DNA of 64,000 bases from Nevskiaceae bacterium (GTDB lineage Bacteria > Pseudomonadota > Gammaproteobacteria > Nevskiales > Nevskiaceae): positions 1-64,000 of the forward strand of contig SCVA01000002.1 of assembly GCA_004297005.1 (NCBI GenBank), given 5' to 3'. Position 1 is the first letter of the stretch. The number at the start of each line of letters is the position of its first letter. The notes under the pieces were generated by a model. That model searched no databases and was not told the origin of the DNA. It was given only the letters and a program-made list of their open reading frames with translations. Below are positions 1 to 10,490 of the stretch, in pieces. Made by a program: the position numbers and the translations under genes.

Positions 1-493
<493 letters not shown>

Positions 494-556
494 GGGTCTG
501 TACGCTTGGTCTTGTTGGGTTGGTAAAGCCGGGAAAGAAACCGCAGGTACCTATTG

Positions 557-958
557 TCATTCATCCAGCCAGCCCGTGGGCCAGGGACGCGGCTTAAATG
601 TGCCGACATCGACACAGGCCACCCGCACCCGGGCCGTAGCAAGCACCGCGCCGGGATCGCCGGCCCGATGCAGGGTCTGCGCAAATATCAGGCTGGCCCG
701 ACCGCGCTCGGCGACTTCCACCGTCGCGGTCAGCAGATCGTCCAGTCTCGCCGGGCGGCGGTAATCCACTTCCACCCGCGCCAGCGTGAATGCCGCGCCG
801 TGCTGCTCGGCCAGCACCCGGTGGCTGCGCCCCAGGGAGCGCAGCCATTCGCTGCGCGCACGCTCGAACCAGCGCAGGTAGTTCGCGTGGTAGGCGACAC
901 CGCTGGCGTCGGTATCCTCGTAATAGATGCGCACCGGCCAGCGGAAGATCTCGCTCAT
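557..958 (-). CDS. ybgC: YbgC, acyl-CoA thioesterase of the Tol-Pal cluster
   Basis: A 133-residue hotdog-fold thioesterase. The family signature YEDTDASGVAYHANYLRWFE is near the N-terminus, with the aspartate before the SGVAYH motif as the catalytic residue. YbgC hydrolyses acyl-CoAs and is linked to phospholipid metabolism at the inner membrane. I chose the ATG at 956-958, 7 bases after the ruvB stop. An in-frame GTG at 974-976 would add six residues and overlap ruvB by 11 bases. It sits between ruvB and tolQ as in many gammaproteobacteria and is probably cotranscribed with both. Confidence 0.95.
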   Translation of the reverse strand: MSEIFRWPVRIYYEDTDASGVAYHANYLRWFERARSEWLRSLGRSHRVLAEQHGAAFTLARVEVDYRRPARLDDLLTATVEVAERGRASLIFAQTLHRAGDPGAVLATARVRVACVDVGTFKPRPWPTGWLDE

Positions 959-965
959 CGCCGCT

Positions 966-1991
<1,026 letters not shown>

Positions 1992-2084
1992 GCGTAAAGG
2001 CGGCAAATCATCGGGTGGCGGCAGCGGTGGCGAACAACCGCTAGGCTTCAGGGATGCTCAGTGTCTCACACCGTGTCGCGACGA

Positions 2085-2693
2085 TCAGGCGCCCTCGCCC
2101 TGCACTGCGGCGGGCAGGGCCACGACCAGGCGCTCGAAGGCCTGCTGCAAGGCCTGCTGCATGGCGGCGACGCTGGCCTCGGGCGTGGCGGCGGCGGTGG
2201 GGACATCGGCGTCGAAGCGGCCGGTGCGGCTGGCCGCCTGGGCATGCCGGGCATAGGCCCAGCTGCCGCGCAGGCGTAGCACGCCGTCGCGGCCGGGCTC
2301 GAAGGCATCCAGGCTCAGCGACAGGGTGGCGTCGGGCGCGCGGCCATCCGGCGTGGTCAGCGCCAGCACCGCGTAGTCGGCGCGCCGCGCCGCCAGCGCC
2401 TGGGTCAGCCAACGGGTGACCGCCTTCGCCGGCCGCTCGGCCCATTCCACCTGCTCGTAATGGCGCAGCTCGACCCCCTCGGCACGATAGACCAGCTGCC
2501 GCCGGTCGAGGTAGTCGGGCACGGTCACCGCCCGCACCACCAGGCGCGGCCGCGCCAGCTCGCTCTGCGCGGGGGCCGGCCCCTCATAGCTCAGTAGCAG
2601 ACGCCGCGGCGGCGCGATCTGCGGGCCGGCGCAGGCGCTGGCCAGCAGGGCAAGGGCAAGGGCGGCAAGCAACTTGGGATTTGAGCTGGGCAT
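2085..2693 (-). CDS. PqiC-like auxiliary lipoprotein of an MCE transporter
   Basis: A 202-residue predicted lipoprotein: a hydrophobic leader ending in a relaxed lipobox (LLASAC, cysteine near residue 20), then the pattern of the PqiC/ABC-type transport auxiliary family, including RRLLLSYEGP, the VRAVTVPDYLDR stretch and AEGVELRHYEQVEWAERP. Such lipoproteins are thought to sit at the outer membrane as partners of MCE proteins moving lipids across the envelope. The ATG at 2691-2693 starts 10 bases after the stop of the MCE gene, so it is the last gene of the four-gene cassette. Family assignment is from pattern recognition. Confidence 0.85.
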   Translation of the reverse strand: MPSSNPKLLAALALALLASACAGPQIAPPRRLLLSYEGPAPAQSELARPRLVVRAVTVPDYLDRRQLVYRAEGVELRHYEQVEWAERPAKAVTRWLTQALAARRADYAVLALTTPDGRAPDATLSLSLDAFEPGRDGVLRLRGSWAYARHAQAASRTGRFDADVPTAAATPEASVAAMQQALQQAFERLVVALPAAVQGEGA

Positions 2694-2703
2694 GGGCGGC
2701 TCC

Positions 2704-3687
2704 TCAGTTGCCGAACACCAGGGCATTGGGATTGCGCTCGACGGTATCGGCGAAGCTGCGCAGGGACTCGGCGCTCGCGGCCAAGTCACGCAGGGCCTGT
2801 TCGAGATCGGCACGTAGGGGAGCGCCCGGCGCGGTCAATTCGGCGGTGTTGGCCAGCGTCTGTTCGGCTGCCCCCAGCGTCTGTTCGGCCCGGCTCAGCG
2901 CGGCCTCGGCGGAGGCCAGAGTCTTGCTCAGCTGCGGGCCGGCAACCTCGAGCGTGGCGCCGGCCTTGTCGGCAGTGTTGCGCACCGAGGCCATGGCGCT
3001 GTCCATGGTCGCCAGGGTGCGGTTGGCTTGATCCAGGGTCTTGCGGGCGCTGGCCGCCGTGCTCTGCAGCTCTTCGCCGAGCAGTCCCAGGGACCCATCG
3101 GCCCGCCGCGTCAGTTCGCTGATCGAGGCCACCAGCGTCTTCATGTCGTCGGCGATCTGCCGGAAGGGAATCTGGCTGAGCTGGTCGCGCAGCACATCGA
3201 AATCCGACTTCACGGTCGGGATCTCGGGGATCGAGGGATTCGGGCTGCCCACCAGCACCAGGGGCGTGTTCGGGCGAAAGTCGAGATCCACCCCCAGCTG
3301 GCCGGTGACGATGCTCTCCATGTTCAGCTTGGCGCGCAGGCCCTTCTCGATAAAGGCCTCGAAGGGGATGTCGAGATCCTCGCGGCTGACGCCCATCACC
3401 TGGATCTGGTTGGGCAGCAGGGTGAGATACACCGGGATGCGGGCATTGAGGGTGGCGGAATCGAACTGCAGCGCGATGCGGTCCACCGAACCCACTTTCA
3501 CGCCCCGGAAGTTCACCGGCGCCCCCACCACCAGGCCGTTGACATTGCCCTCGAAGAACACCACCGCCCGCTGCTTGGGCGTGAACAGCGCGGCGCCACC
3601 CAAGGTGATGATCGCCACCGCGACCAAGACCAGGGCGCCAAGCACGAAGGCGCCTATCGCGGTCGGATTCGCTTTACTCACTCCCAT
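2704..3687 (-). CDS. MCE-domain (MlaD-like) lipid-binding protein
   Basis: A 327-residue protein with an N-terminal membrane anchor (about 12-35), one MCE domain containing VNGLVVGAPVNFRGVKVGSV, and a long alanine-rich helical tail from about residue 170. MCE proteins form hexameric rings or tubes that carry phospholipids between the membranes. It is longer than E. coli MlaD (about 180 residues), so the tail may extend further across the periplasm. The ATG at 3685-3687 overlaps the ATPase gene by 14 bases, consistent with one operon. I leave the symbol blank because this cassette is not the classical mlaFEDCB set. Confidence 0.9.
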   Translation of the reverse strand: MGVSKANPTAIGAFVLGALVLVAVAIITLGGAALFTPKQRAVVFFEGNVNGLVVGAPVNFRGVKVGSVDRIALQFDSATLNARIPVYLTLLPNQIQVMGVSREDLDIPFEAFIEKGLRAKLNMESIVTGQLGVDLDFRPNTPLVLVGSPNPSIPEIPTVKSDFDVLRDQLSQIPFRQIADDMKTLVASISELTRRADGSLGLLGEELQSTAASARKTLDQANRTLATMDSAMASVRNTADKAGATLEVAGPQLSKTLASAEAALSRAEQTLGAAEQTLANTAELTAPGAPLRADLEQALRDLAASAESLRSFADTVERNPNALVFGN

Positions 3688-4468
3688 CGTTGACGCCCTC
3701 CGGTGGCACCTCACGCCGCAGGAAGGCGTGCACAAAGGGATGATCGCAGGATTCCAGCAGTTGTTTCGGCGCGCCACGGGCAATCGGTCGCTTGCTCTCC
3801 GCATCCAGGAAGATGCCGTCGTCGCCGATCGCGAACAGGCTGGGCAGTTCGTGGGTCACGACCACCACCGCCGCGCCGGTGCGCGCACGCAGGTCGAGGA
3901 TCAGCTCGTCGAGCTTGCGCGAGCTGATCGGGTCCAGGCCGGCCGAGGGTTCGTCGAGAAACAAGTATTCCGGCTCCAGCGCTAGCGCCCGCGCCAGGCC
4001 GGCGCGCTTCTTCATGCCGCCGCTGATTTCGTTGGGCAGGAGGTCGGCCGCCGCCGCCAGACCGACCAGCCCCAGCAGCTCCTCGGCACGCTCGCGCTGC
4101 TCGGCAGCGGTCTGCCGACGGTCGCCATTGAGCTTCATCGGCAGCATCACGTTTTCGGCCAGGGTCATGGTCGAGAACAGCGCCGAGCCCTGGAACAGCA
4201 CTCCGAAGCGGCGGCGGATCGCATCCTGGGCCACGCCCTCGGCCGCCCAGTAGTCGCTCTCGCCGTACAGCACCTGGCCCGCCGCTGGCGGATTCAATCC
4301 GATGAGGTGCTTGAGCAGGGTGCTTTTGCCGCAGCCGGAGCCGCCCATGATGATGAACACGCTGCCCTTGGCGACCTCGAAGCTGACCTGTTCCTGGATC
4401 AGCTTGCTGCCGTAGGCCATGCGCAGGCCGCGCACGACGATGGCGGGAGCCGCGGCGGAGGTGCTCAT
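3674..4468 (-). CDS. MlaF-like ABC ATPase
   Basis: A 264-residue cytoplasmic ATPase powering the MCE transporter. It has Walker A GGSGCGKST, a Q-loop (LFQGSALFSTMTLAENVMLP), signature ISGGMKKR and Walker B LFLDEPSAGLDP. The LFQ(G/S)xALFxxxT and SGGMKKRxxLARA patterns are typical of the MlaF group. The ATG at 4466-4468 overlaps the permease stop by four bases (ATGA). About 90 further in-frame codons upstream are shadow sequence across the permease gene. Confidence 0.95.
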   Translation of the reverse strand: MSTSAAAPAIVVRGLRMAYGSKLIQEQVSFEVAKGSVFIIMGGSGCGKSTLLKHLIGLNPPAAGQVLYGESDYWAAEGVAQDAIRRRFGVLFQGSALFSTMTLAENVMLPMKLNGDRRQTAAEQRERAEELLGLVGLAAAADLLPNEISGGMKKRAGLARALALEPEYLFLDEPSAGLDPISSRKLDELILDLRARTGAAVVVVTHELPSLFAIGDDGIFLDAESKRPIARGAPKQLLESCDHPFVHAFLRREVPPEGVNDGSE

Positions 4469-5283
4469 ATGTCGAGCGAGTAGGCACAGAGGGCGAACAC
4501 GGCGTCGATGACGATCACGCCGACGATGCCGCTGACCACCGCCCGGGTGGTGGCCTCGCCCACCGCGGCGGCATTGCGGCCGGCGCGCAGGCCGTGAAAG
4601 CACCCGGCGAAAGCCACCAGGAAGCCAAACGCCAGGCTCTTGCTCGCCCCCAGCACGAAGTGCGTGCCGGCCAGGGCGTCGGCGCTGCGGTCCCAGTAGA
4701 GATGGGTGGACAGATCGAGCATGCCGGCCGCCACCGCCCAACCACCCAAGAGGCCCACCGCGCAGGCATAGGCGTAGAGCAGCGGCGTCATCAGGGTCAA
4801 TGCCAGCACCCGTGGCAGCACCAGGAATTCCACCGGCGACACGCCTAAGGTCTTGAGCGCGTCGATTTCCTCATTGCCCTGCATGGTGGCGATGCGCGCC
4901 GCGAAAGCCGCACCGGTGCGGCCGGACAGAACCACGGCGGTGATCACCGCCGCCATCTCGCGCACGGTGGCGATGCTGACCAGATCGGCGACGAACATGC
5001 CGGCCCCGAATTTGAGCAGCTGCACGGCGCCGACAAAGGCGAGGATGGCGCCAACCAGCAGATTCACCAGACTCACCACGCCCAGGGCGCCGGCGCCGCT
5101 GGCCTGCACCACCGCCCAGGCATCGGCACGATCAAACCGCGCCCTGCCGCGCAGCAGTTGACCAAGCGCCAGAATCACTTCGCCCAGCAGGCTGGCCACC
5201 TCGCGCAGCACCGCGAACCGCGCCAGCGCGAGGCGGCCCAAGGCCGCCAGTGCCGCAATCCGCTCGCGGCGCCTGTGGATCAT
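4465..5283 (-). CDS. MlaE-like ABC permease
   Basis: A 272-residue multi-spanning inner-membrane protein of the MlaE family. Recognisable parts are the LLVGAILAFVGAVQL helix, the EMAAVITAVVLSGRTGAAFAA coupling region, the EIDALKTLGVSPVEFLVLPR stretch and the C-terminal GEATTRAVVSGIVGVIV segment. It would form the membrane channel with the ATPase and hand lipid to or from the MCE ring. The ATG at 5281-5283 shares ATGA with the ruvA stop, so the cassette is translationally coupled to ruvA. Confidence 0.93.
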   Translation of the reverse strand: MIHRRRERIAALAALGRLALARFAVLREVASLLGEVILALGQLLRGRARFDRADAWAVVQASGAGALGVVSLVNLLVGAILAFVGAVQLLKFGAGMFVADLVSIATVREMAAVITAVVLSGRTGAAFAARIATMQGNEEIDALKTLGVSPVEFLVLPRVLALTLMTPLLYAYACAVGLLGGWAVAAGMLDLSTHLYWDRSADALAGTHFVLGASKSLAFGFLVAFAGCFHGLRAGRNAAAVGEATTRAVVSGIVGVIVIDAVFALCAYSLDI

Positions 5284-5873
5284 CGCACCGCGCGCTTCAG
5301 GGCTTCGCGGATCAGCTGATCGGTGCTCATGCCTTCGGCCTTGACGGCATTGAGCAGCTTGTCGGCCTCGGCCGGCTTGTAGCCCAGCGCTTCCAGCGCC
5401 GAGCGCGCCTCCGCCAGCGGTGTCGCCGGCTGCGCACTGGCGCCGGCGCCGAGACTGGCCGGGCCATCGACGGCGCCGGCCTTCTCGCGCAGCTCCAGCA
5501 CCATGCGCTCGGCGGTCTTCTTGCCGATGCCGGGCAGCTTGGTCAGCCGTACCGCGTCGCCCGCCCGCACCAGAGCCCAGAACTCCTCGACGCTGACCCC
5601 GGAGAGCACCGCCAGCGCCAGCTTGGGGCCGACGCCGGAGAGCTTGATCAGCTCGCGGAACAAGGCCTTCTCGGCCAGGCTGGCAAAGCCGTAGAGCAGG
5701 TGCGCGTCCTCGCGCACGGTCAGATGGGTGTGCAGGCTCACCGCCTCGCCCAGCGCCGGCAGCTTGTAGAGGGTGGACATCGGCACTTCCAGCTCGTAGC
5801 CAACGCCGCCGACATCCACCAGCAGATGCGGCGGCGCCTTCAGCACCAGCTTGCCGCTGATTCGACCGATCAT
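5280..5873 (-). CDS. ruvA: RuvA, Holliday junction DNA-binding protein
   Basis: RuvA is a tetramer that holds Holliday junctions flat and loads RuvB. The 197-residue product has the N-terminal OB fold (MIGRISGKLVLKAPP), two helix-hairpin-helix motifs (LSGVGPKLALAVLSG and LPGIGKKTAERMVLEL), a flexible alanine-rich linker and the C-terminal RuvB-binding domain (ARSALEALGYKPAEADKLL). The ATG at 5871-5873 forms a TGATG overlap with the ruvC stop; GTG and TTG codons lie just upstream. It is followed without a gap by the lipid-transport cassette. Confidence 0.98.
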   Translation of the reverse strand: MIGRISGKLVLKAPPHLLVDVGGVGYELEVPMSTLYKLPALGEAVSLHTHLTVREDAHLLYGFASLAEKALFRELIKLSGVGPKLALAVLSGVSVEEFWALVRAGDAVRLTKLPGIGKKTAERMVLELREKAGAVDGPASLGAGASAQPATPLAEARSALEALGYKPAEADKLLNAVKAEGMSTDQLIREALKRAVR

Positions 5874-6472
5874 CACCAACTTCCCTTGAGTGCCGGATGT
5901 CCTTGCGTGATGGTGCCACGAACATGGGCGTGGCAGAGCGCCACCGCCAGGGCGTCGGTGGCGTCCTCGGAATGCGCGGCCTGCAGCTTCAGCAGCAGCT
6001 TCACCATCTGCGCGATCTGCTGCTTGTCGGCGCGGCCGTGACCGGCGATCGCCAGTTTCACCTGGGCGGCGGCGTATTCCGCGAACGGCAGACCGGTGCG
6101 GGCGGCAGCCAGCATGGCCACGCCGCGCGCCTGGCCCAGCACCAGCGCGCTCTGGGCATTGCTGCGGTTGACGAAGGTTTCCTCCAGCGCGATCTCGTCG
6201 GGGCAGTGCTCGGCGATCACCGCGCAGAGGCCATCGAATACGGTGAGCAGGCGCTCCAGCATGCTGCCCTGGGTGGAGACGATGCGTCCGGCGGCCAGAA
6301 ACTGGCTGCGCTGGCCCTGGCTCTCGAGCAGGCCCCAGCCGGTGTAGCGCGAGCCGGGATCAATACCGAGGATGCGAACCGGCTGCGCGCGCGCCGCGGG
6401 CTTGCGGGGCTCCACAAGCGCTTTCGCGGGCGGCCGGCGCAGTTCGTCGAGGGACTTCAGTCGGCGGGCCAT
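5873..6472 (-). CDS. ruvC: RuvC, Holliday junction resolvase
   Basis: RuvC cuts Holliday junctions symmetrically. Acidic catalytic residues are visible in GIDPGSRYTGWG, ALEETFVNRS and HSEDATDALAVALCHA, so the active site is complete. The ATG at 6470-6472 gives 199 residues, with about 31 residues before the usual RuvC beginning (ILGIDPGS). An internal GTG (at VEPRKP) would remove most of this extension, so the true start is uncertain. The gene is 27 bases after yebC and overlaps ruvA. Confidence 0.95.
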   Translation of the reverse strand: MARRLKSLDELRRPPAKALVEPRKPAARAQPVRILGIDPGSRYTGWGLLESQGQRSQFLAAGRIVSTQGSMLERLLTVFDGLCAVIAEHCPDEIALEETFVNRSNAQSALVLGQARGVAMLAAARTGLPFAEYAAAQVKLAIAGHGRADKQQIAQMVKLLLKLQAAHSEDATDALAVALCHAHVRGTITQGHPALKGSW

Positions 6473-6499
6473 GTCTGCTTGCCTGCCGGGCGCCTCCCG

Positions 6500-7210
6500 C
6501 TAGAGAGCCGCGTTGTGATAGACGTCCTGCACGTCGTCCAGGGCCTCCAGCGCGTCGAGCATCTTCTGCAGCTGCTCGGCGGCCTCGCCGACCACCGACA
6601 CGCGGTTGGCCGGGCGCATGGTCACTTCCGCCTGCAAGGGCTTCAGGCCCGCAGCCTCAAGGGCTTTCTTTACTCCCTCGAAAGCCGCCGGGGTGGTGAT
6701 GACGTCGCAATAGCCATCCTCGCTGACCACGTCGTCGGCGCCGGCTTCCAGGGCGATTTCGAGGATCTTCTCCTCGTTGGCCGCGCCGTCCAGCTCGAAG
6801 ATCAGCTCGCCGACCTCGGAGAACTGGAAGGCCACCGAGCCACTGGTGCCGACATTGCCTCCGTACTTGCTGAAGGCGTGACGAACATCGGCGATCGTGC
6901 GGGTGGGGTTGTCGGTCATGGTATCGACCATCACCGCCACGCCACCGACGCCATAGCCCTCGTAGCGAATCTCCTGCGTGGCGTCGGCACCCTCGCCGCT
7001 GGCGCGCTTGAGCGCCCGCTCGATGGTGTCCTTGGTCATGTTGGCGTCGAGCGCCTTGTCGATGGCGATGCGCAGCCGCGGGTTGGCGGCCGGATCGGCG
7101 CCGCCGGTGCGGGCGGCCATACCGATCTCGCGGATCAGCTTGGTGAAAACCTGGCCGCGCTTGGCGTCCTCTACGGCCTTGCGGCCGGCAATACTGGGTC
7201 CACGTCCCAT
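6500..7210 (-). CDS. yebC: YebC/PmpR family regulator or translation factor
   Basis: A 236-residue YebC-family protein with the conserved [15 protein letters not shown] block, [17 protein letters not shown], and [24 protein letters not shown]. Family members have been described as DNA-binding regulators and, more recently, as ribosome-associated factors relieving stalling. The N-terminus reads [11 protein letters not shown] rather than the common MAGHSKWANIQHRK, a variant I associate with Xanthomonadales. The ATG at 7208-7210 lies 16 bases after the YfaZ-like gene and upstream of ruvC, the common yebC-ruvC neighbourhood. Confidence 0.95.
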   Translation of the reverse strand: MGRGPSIAGRKAVEDAKRGQVFTKLIREIGMAARTGGADPAANPRLRIAIDKALDANMTKDTIERALKRASGEGADATQEIRYEGYGVGGVAVMVDTMTDNPTRTIADVRHAFSKYGGNVGTSGSVAFQFSEVGELIFELDGAANEEKILEIALEAGADDVVSEDGYCDVITTPAAFEGVKKALEAAGLKPLQAEVTMRPANRVSVVGEAAEQLQKMLDALEALDDVQDVYHNAAL

Positions 7211-7226
7211 AGGGGTTCCGCTTGAT

Positions 7227-7832
7227 TTAGAAGTTGAGACGAAGGCCGATGTGACCGGAGGAATCGACCTCGCCGTCACCACCGGCCTCGGGCTTGAGAT
7301 TGACCAGACGATAGCCGGCGTAGACCGCCGCCGCACGCACCACCTCGAATTCGAGATCCAGCGCCACTTCGTGGTAGCTCTTCAGGTCGGAGAAGCTGGT
7401 GAGTTCGGGCGCGTACCAGCCGTAGCCGGTGACGCCGACGCGCTCATAGCCGGGCCAGCGGACGTCGAACTGACCACCGAAGGCGACCGCGCCACCGCTG
7501 GCGGAGTTGCCGGCCAGCTTGCGGTCGGCATAGATCAGCCGCGCGCCCAGACCGGCTGCCGCCTCGGTGCCACGGGCACCGACATCGCCGGTCGCCAGCA
7601 CACCGAAATGCGCGAGCTTGAGCTCGGCGTCCTTGGGATCGGCGGAACCGTCCTGGCCTTCCTTGTAGATGAAGCCGGTGTCGTACTGGCCGGAGAGATT
7701 GCCGGCCAGCCGCGACAGGGGGCCGGACAGAAAGCCACGGAAGCTGTCCGGCCCCAAGTTGAAGTCCACCGTCTCCGCCTGCGCGGTGCCGGCGGCAGCC
7801 ACGAGGCCGAGGGCAAAGCAAAGCTTGCGCAT
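7227..7832 (-). CDS. YfaZ-family outer-membrane protein
   Basis: A 201-residue exported protein: signal peptide [19 protein letters not shown], then alternating beta-strand sequence ending in GHIGLRLNF, whose terminal phenylalanine is the usual outer-membrane beta-barrel signature. The pattern ([37 protein letters not shown]) resembles the YfaZ family, whose function is not well defined. It starts 10 bases after the lpd stop and is probably cotranscribed with lpd, an unexpected pairing of a barrel protein with a dehydrogenase subunit. Confidence 0.8.
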   Translation of the reverse strand: MRKLCFALGLVAAAGTAQAETVDFNLGPDSFRGFLSGPLSRLAGNLSGQYDTGFIYKEGQDGSADPKDAELKLAHFGVLATGDVGARGTEAAAGLGARLIYADRKLAGNSASGGAVAFGGQFDVRWPGYERVGVTGYGWYAPELTSFSDLKSYHEVALDLEFEVVRAAAVYAGYRLVNLKPEAGGDGEVDSSGHIGLRLNF

Positions 7833-7842
7833 GGGCGGCGCC

Positions 7843-9291
7843 CTACTTCTTTTTGTTCAGCGCGTGGATCGCGCGCCCATCGACCGCCAGATAGGCCTCG
7901 TGCAGGGCCTCCGCCAGGGTCGGATGGCCGTGCATGGTCAGCTGCAGGTCGGCGGTGGTGGCGCCGAATTCCAGCGCGACGATCACCGACTGCAGAACCT
8001 CCGAGACATAGGGGCCGACCATGTGCACGCCGAGGATGCGGTCGGTCTTGGCGTCGCTGATCACCTTGACGGTGCCCACCGCCGCTTCCAGCGCCTTGGC
8101 GCGGCCGTTGGCGGCGAACGGGCTGGTGCCGGTCTTCACCTCGTGGCCTTTAGCCTTGGCCTGCTCCTCGGTAAGACCTGCCCAGGCCACTTCCGGCGCG
8201 GTGTAGATCACGCTGGGGATGGCGTCGTAGTTGATCTCGGTCTTCTCGCCGTGCAGCTGCTCGACCAGGGCAATGCCCTCCTCGATCGCCTTGTGCGCCA
8301 GCATCAGGCCACCGATGACGTCGCCGCTGCCGTAGATGCCGGGGATGTTGGTCTTGTAGTGCTTGTCGACCTTGAGGAAGCCGCGCGCATCCAGCTCCAG
8401 GCCGATGCCCTCGGCGTTCAGGCCCTTGGTGTAGGGCCGGCGGCCGACGGCGACGATCAGCTTGTCGAAGGTCTCGGTCTTGATCGCGCCTTCCGACTCG
8501 AACTCCACCACCACTTCCTTGCCAACCACCTTGGCGCTCTGCACCTTGGCGCCGAGGCGGATGTCCAGGCCCTGCTTGGCAAACTGCCGCTGGGCGTCCT
8601 TGGCGATGGTGGCATCGACCATCGGCAGGAAGGTCGGCAGGGCTTCGAGGATGGTGACCTTGCTGCCCAGGCGCGCCCAGACGCTGCCCAGCTCGACGCC
8701 GATCACGCCGGCGCCGATGATGCCCAGACGCGCCGGCGGCTCGGTGAAGTCGAGCGCGTCCCAGCTGTCGCAGATGTACTGGTGGTCGAAGGGCGCGATC
8801 TTCAGCTCCACCGGCTCGGAGCCGGTGGCGACGATGATGTGCTTGGCCTTGAGCACCTGCTTTTCGCCGGCATGCGGGGTGTATTCCACCTGGCCGTTGC
8901 CGAGCAGCTTGGCGTAACCCTCCATGCCGACCACGCCATTGGCCTTGAACAGGCCGGTGATGCCGCTGGTGAGGCTGGAGCAGATCTTGGTCTTGCGCGA
9001 CTGCATGGTGGCGATGTCCATCGCCACGCCCTGCACCTTCACGCCGTGCAGCGCCAGCTCGTGGTTGGCCTTGTGGAACATCTCCGAGCTTTCCAGCAGC
9101 GCCTTGCTGGGAATGCAGCCAGCGTTGAGGCAGGTGCCGCCGTAGGCCGGCTTGCCGTCACGGTTGAGCCAGGCATTGATGCAGGCCACCTTCATGCCCA
9201 GCTGGCCGGCACGGATTGCCGCCGGATAGCCGCCGGTGCCGCCGCCGATCACCACTACATCCCACTCACCACTGCTGTCAGTCGCGCTCAC
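7843..9291 (-). CDS. lpd: Dihydrolipoyl dehydrogenase (E3)
   Basis: This FAD enzyme reoxidises dihydrolipoamide on E2, passing electrons to NAD+. The 482-residue product has the FAD-binding GGGTGGYPAAIRAG, the redox disulfide GGTCLNAGCIPSKALL, a second nucleotide-binding GAGVIGVELGSVWARLG, the GSGDVIGGLMLAHKA segment and the C-terminal H-x4-E pair in MHGHPTLAEA. The start is GTG at 9289-9291, supported by an AGGAG sequence 8-9 bases upstream. It lies downstream of sucA-sucB on the same strand, separated by a terminator and a porin gene, so it probably serves the 2-oxoglutarate dehydrogenase complex from its own transcript. Confidence 0.97.
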   Translation of the reverse strand: MSATDSSGEWDVVVIGGGTGGYPAAIRAGQLGMKVACINAWLNRDGKPAYGGTCLNAGCIPSKALLESSEMFHKANHELALHGVKVQGVAMDIATMQSRKTKICSSLTSGITGLFKANGVVGMEGYAKLLGNGQVEYTPHAGEKQVLKAKHIIVATGSEPVELKIAPFDHQYICDSWDALDFTEPPARLGIIGAGVIGVELGSVWARLGSKVTILEALPTFLPMVDATIAKDAQRQFAKQGLDIRLGAKVQSAKVVGKEVVVEFESEGAIKTETFDKLIVAVGRRPYTKGLNAEGIGLELDARGFLKVDKHYKTNIPGIYGSGDVIGGLMLAHKAIEEGIALVEQLHGEKTEINYDAIPSVIYTAPEVAWAGLTEEQAKAKGHEVKTGTSPFAANGRAKALEAAVGTVKVISDAKTDRILGVHMVGPYVSEVLQSVIVALEFGATTADLQLTMHGHPTLAEALHEAYLAVDGRAIHALNKKK

Positions 9292-9341
9292 GTTGTTTCA
9301 CTCCTCGCTTCGATGCCGCGCATTGTAACGGCGGCCACTAC

Positions 9342-10445
9342 CTATTCCGCAGCCGCCTCGCCGTCCCCGCCACCAAAGGAGAAGGGATAGAGCTTGAAGT
9401 CGAAGTTCACGCTCACGCCGGCCGCGATGGTGCTGCTGTCCCCACCGGTATCCAGCGACACCTGGCGGGCGGCGACATAGGCGTTCACGCTCTCGCCGAA
9501 CTTGCGGAACAGGCCCAGGCTGTAGCCCTCGCCGGACAGCTCCGGGCTGCCCGGCTTGAAGTCCAGGTAGCCGAAGCTGCCGGCCAGACGCAGGGTCTCG
9601 CTCAGCGCATAGGTGCCGGCCAGGTAGTAGTAGTGGCGGGCATCCGGCTCGGAGGCGACGTCGACGTTCTCGAAGGAGAAGCCGACGCTGTACTTGGGTG
9701 CCGCATAGGCCGCATAGGCGCGGTAGCTGGTGGAAACCCCCGGCGAGCCGGCAACCGCCAGCAACTCGTTGCGGCCGGCGTCGCCAGCGACAAAGGCGGC
9801 GACGTTCTCGATCTTCAGGTACTGCGCGCCCACCGTCGCCTGGGTGCCCTCGACGAGCCCGGGCACGGTGAGCGAGCCACCGGCGCTGTAGTCCATCTCG
9901 TCGTTGGGCGCGTCCTTGTCGTTCAGGAACACCGCCGCGTTGAGCCGAACCTGGTCATACAGATTCGGCGTGCTGTAGGCGATCATGTTGCGCGAATAGC
10001 CATTGCTCAGATTGGACAGACCGTAGCTGGCGCCCTCGCTCAACGCGCGGCCGTTGAAGCCGGCGATGCTGGTGTCGTAGAAGGGGTCGATGCGCTCGCC
10101 GCTCAGGCGGTATTCGCTGGCCTTCTTGCCGGCCAGCAGCTGGCCATAGGCGGTATCCAGGCCGAAATAGATCTGCCGCTCCGGCTCGATGCCGGCCTTG
10201 TCGTTGCGCAGGCCGCGATCGTAGACACCGAACAGGCGCGCGTAGTCGTTCTTGACGCTGCCCTTGAGGCTCAGCCGCGAGGCATTGTTGGTGCCCTCGA
10301 ACTGGTCTTCATCGGGCTCGAAGTCGGACTCCAGATAGCGCAGCGAGCCGGCCAAATAGGTATTGAGGTTGAGTTCGGGCTCCAGGGCCTGGGCGGGCAC
10401 GGCGACCGCGGACAGCATCAGGGCGGCGGGGGCTAGACGGCGCAT
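9342..10445 (-). CDS. Gram-negative general porin
   Basis: A 367-residue outer-membrane beta barrel with signal peptide MRRLAPAALMLSAVAVPAQA. The mature part has porin-like strands (SRLSLKGSVKNDYARLFGVYDRG, RQIYFGLDTAYGQLLAGKK, GRALSEGASYGLSN, RNMIAYSTPN) typical of Porin_4-type trimeric porins. The C-terminus departs from the usual aromatic end: after FDFKLYPFSF comes GGGDGEAAAE, an acidic tail beyond the last strand. A good ribosome-binding site (AAGGAG) precedes the ATG. It sits between the sucB terminator and lpd. Confidence 0.85.
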   Translation of the reverse strand: MRRLAPAALMLSAVAVPAQALEPELNLNTYLAGSLRYLESDFEPDEDQFEGTNNASRLSLKGSVKNDYARLFGVYDRGLRNDKAGIEPERQIYFGLDTAYGQLLAGKKASEYRLSGERIDPFYDTSIAGFNGRALSEGASYGLSNLSNGYSRNMIAYSTPNLYDQVRLNAAVFLNDKDAPNDEMDYSAGGSLTVPGLVEGTQATVGAQYLKIENVAAFVAGDAGRNELLAVAGSPGVSTSYRAYAAYAAPKYSVGFSFENVDVASEPDARHYYYLAGTYALSETLRLAGSFGYLDFKPGSPELSGEGYSLGLFRKFGESVNAYVAARQVSLDTGGDSSTIAAGVSVNFDFKLYPFSFGGGDGEAAAE

Positions 10446-10490
10446 TCTTCCTCTCCTTTGAACGATGGCTGATTGTGACCGGCGCGCAAC

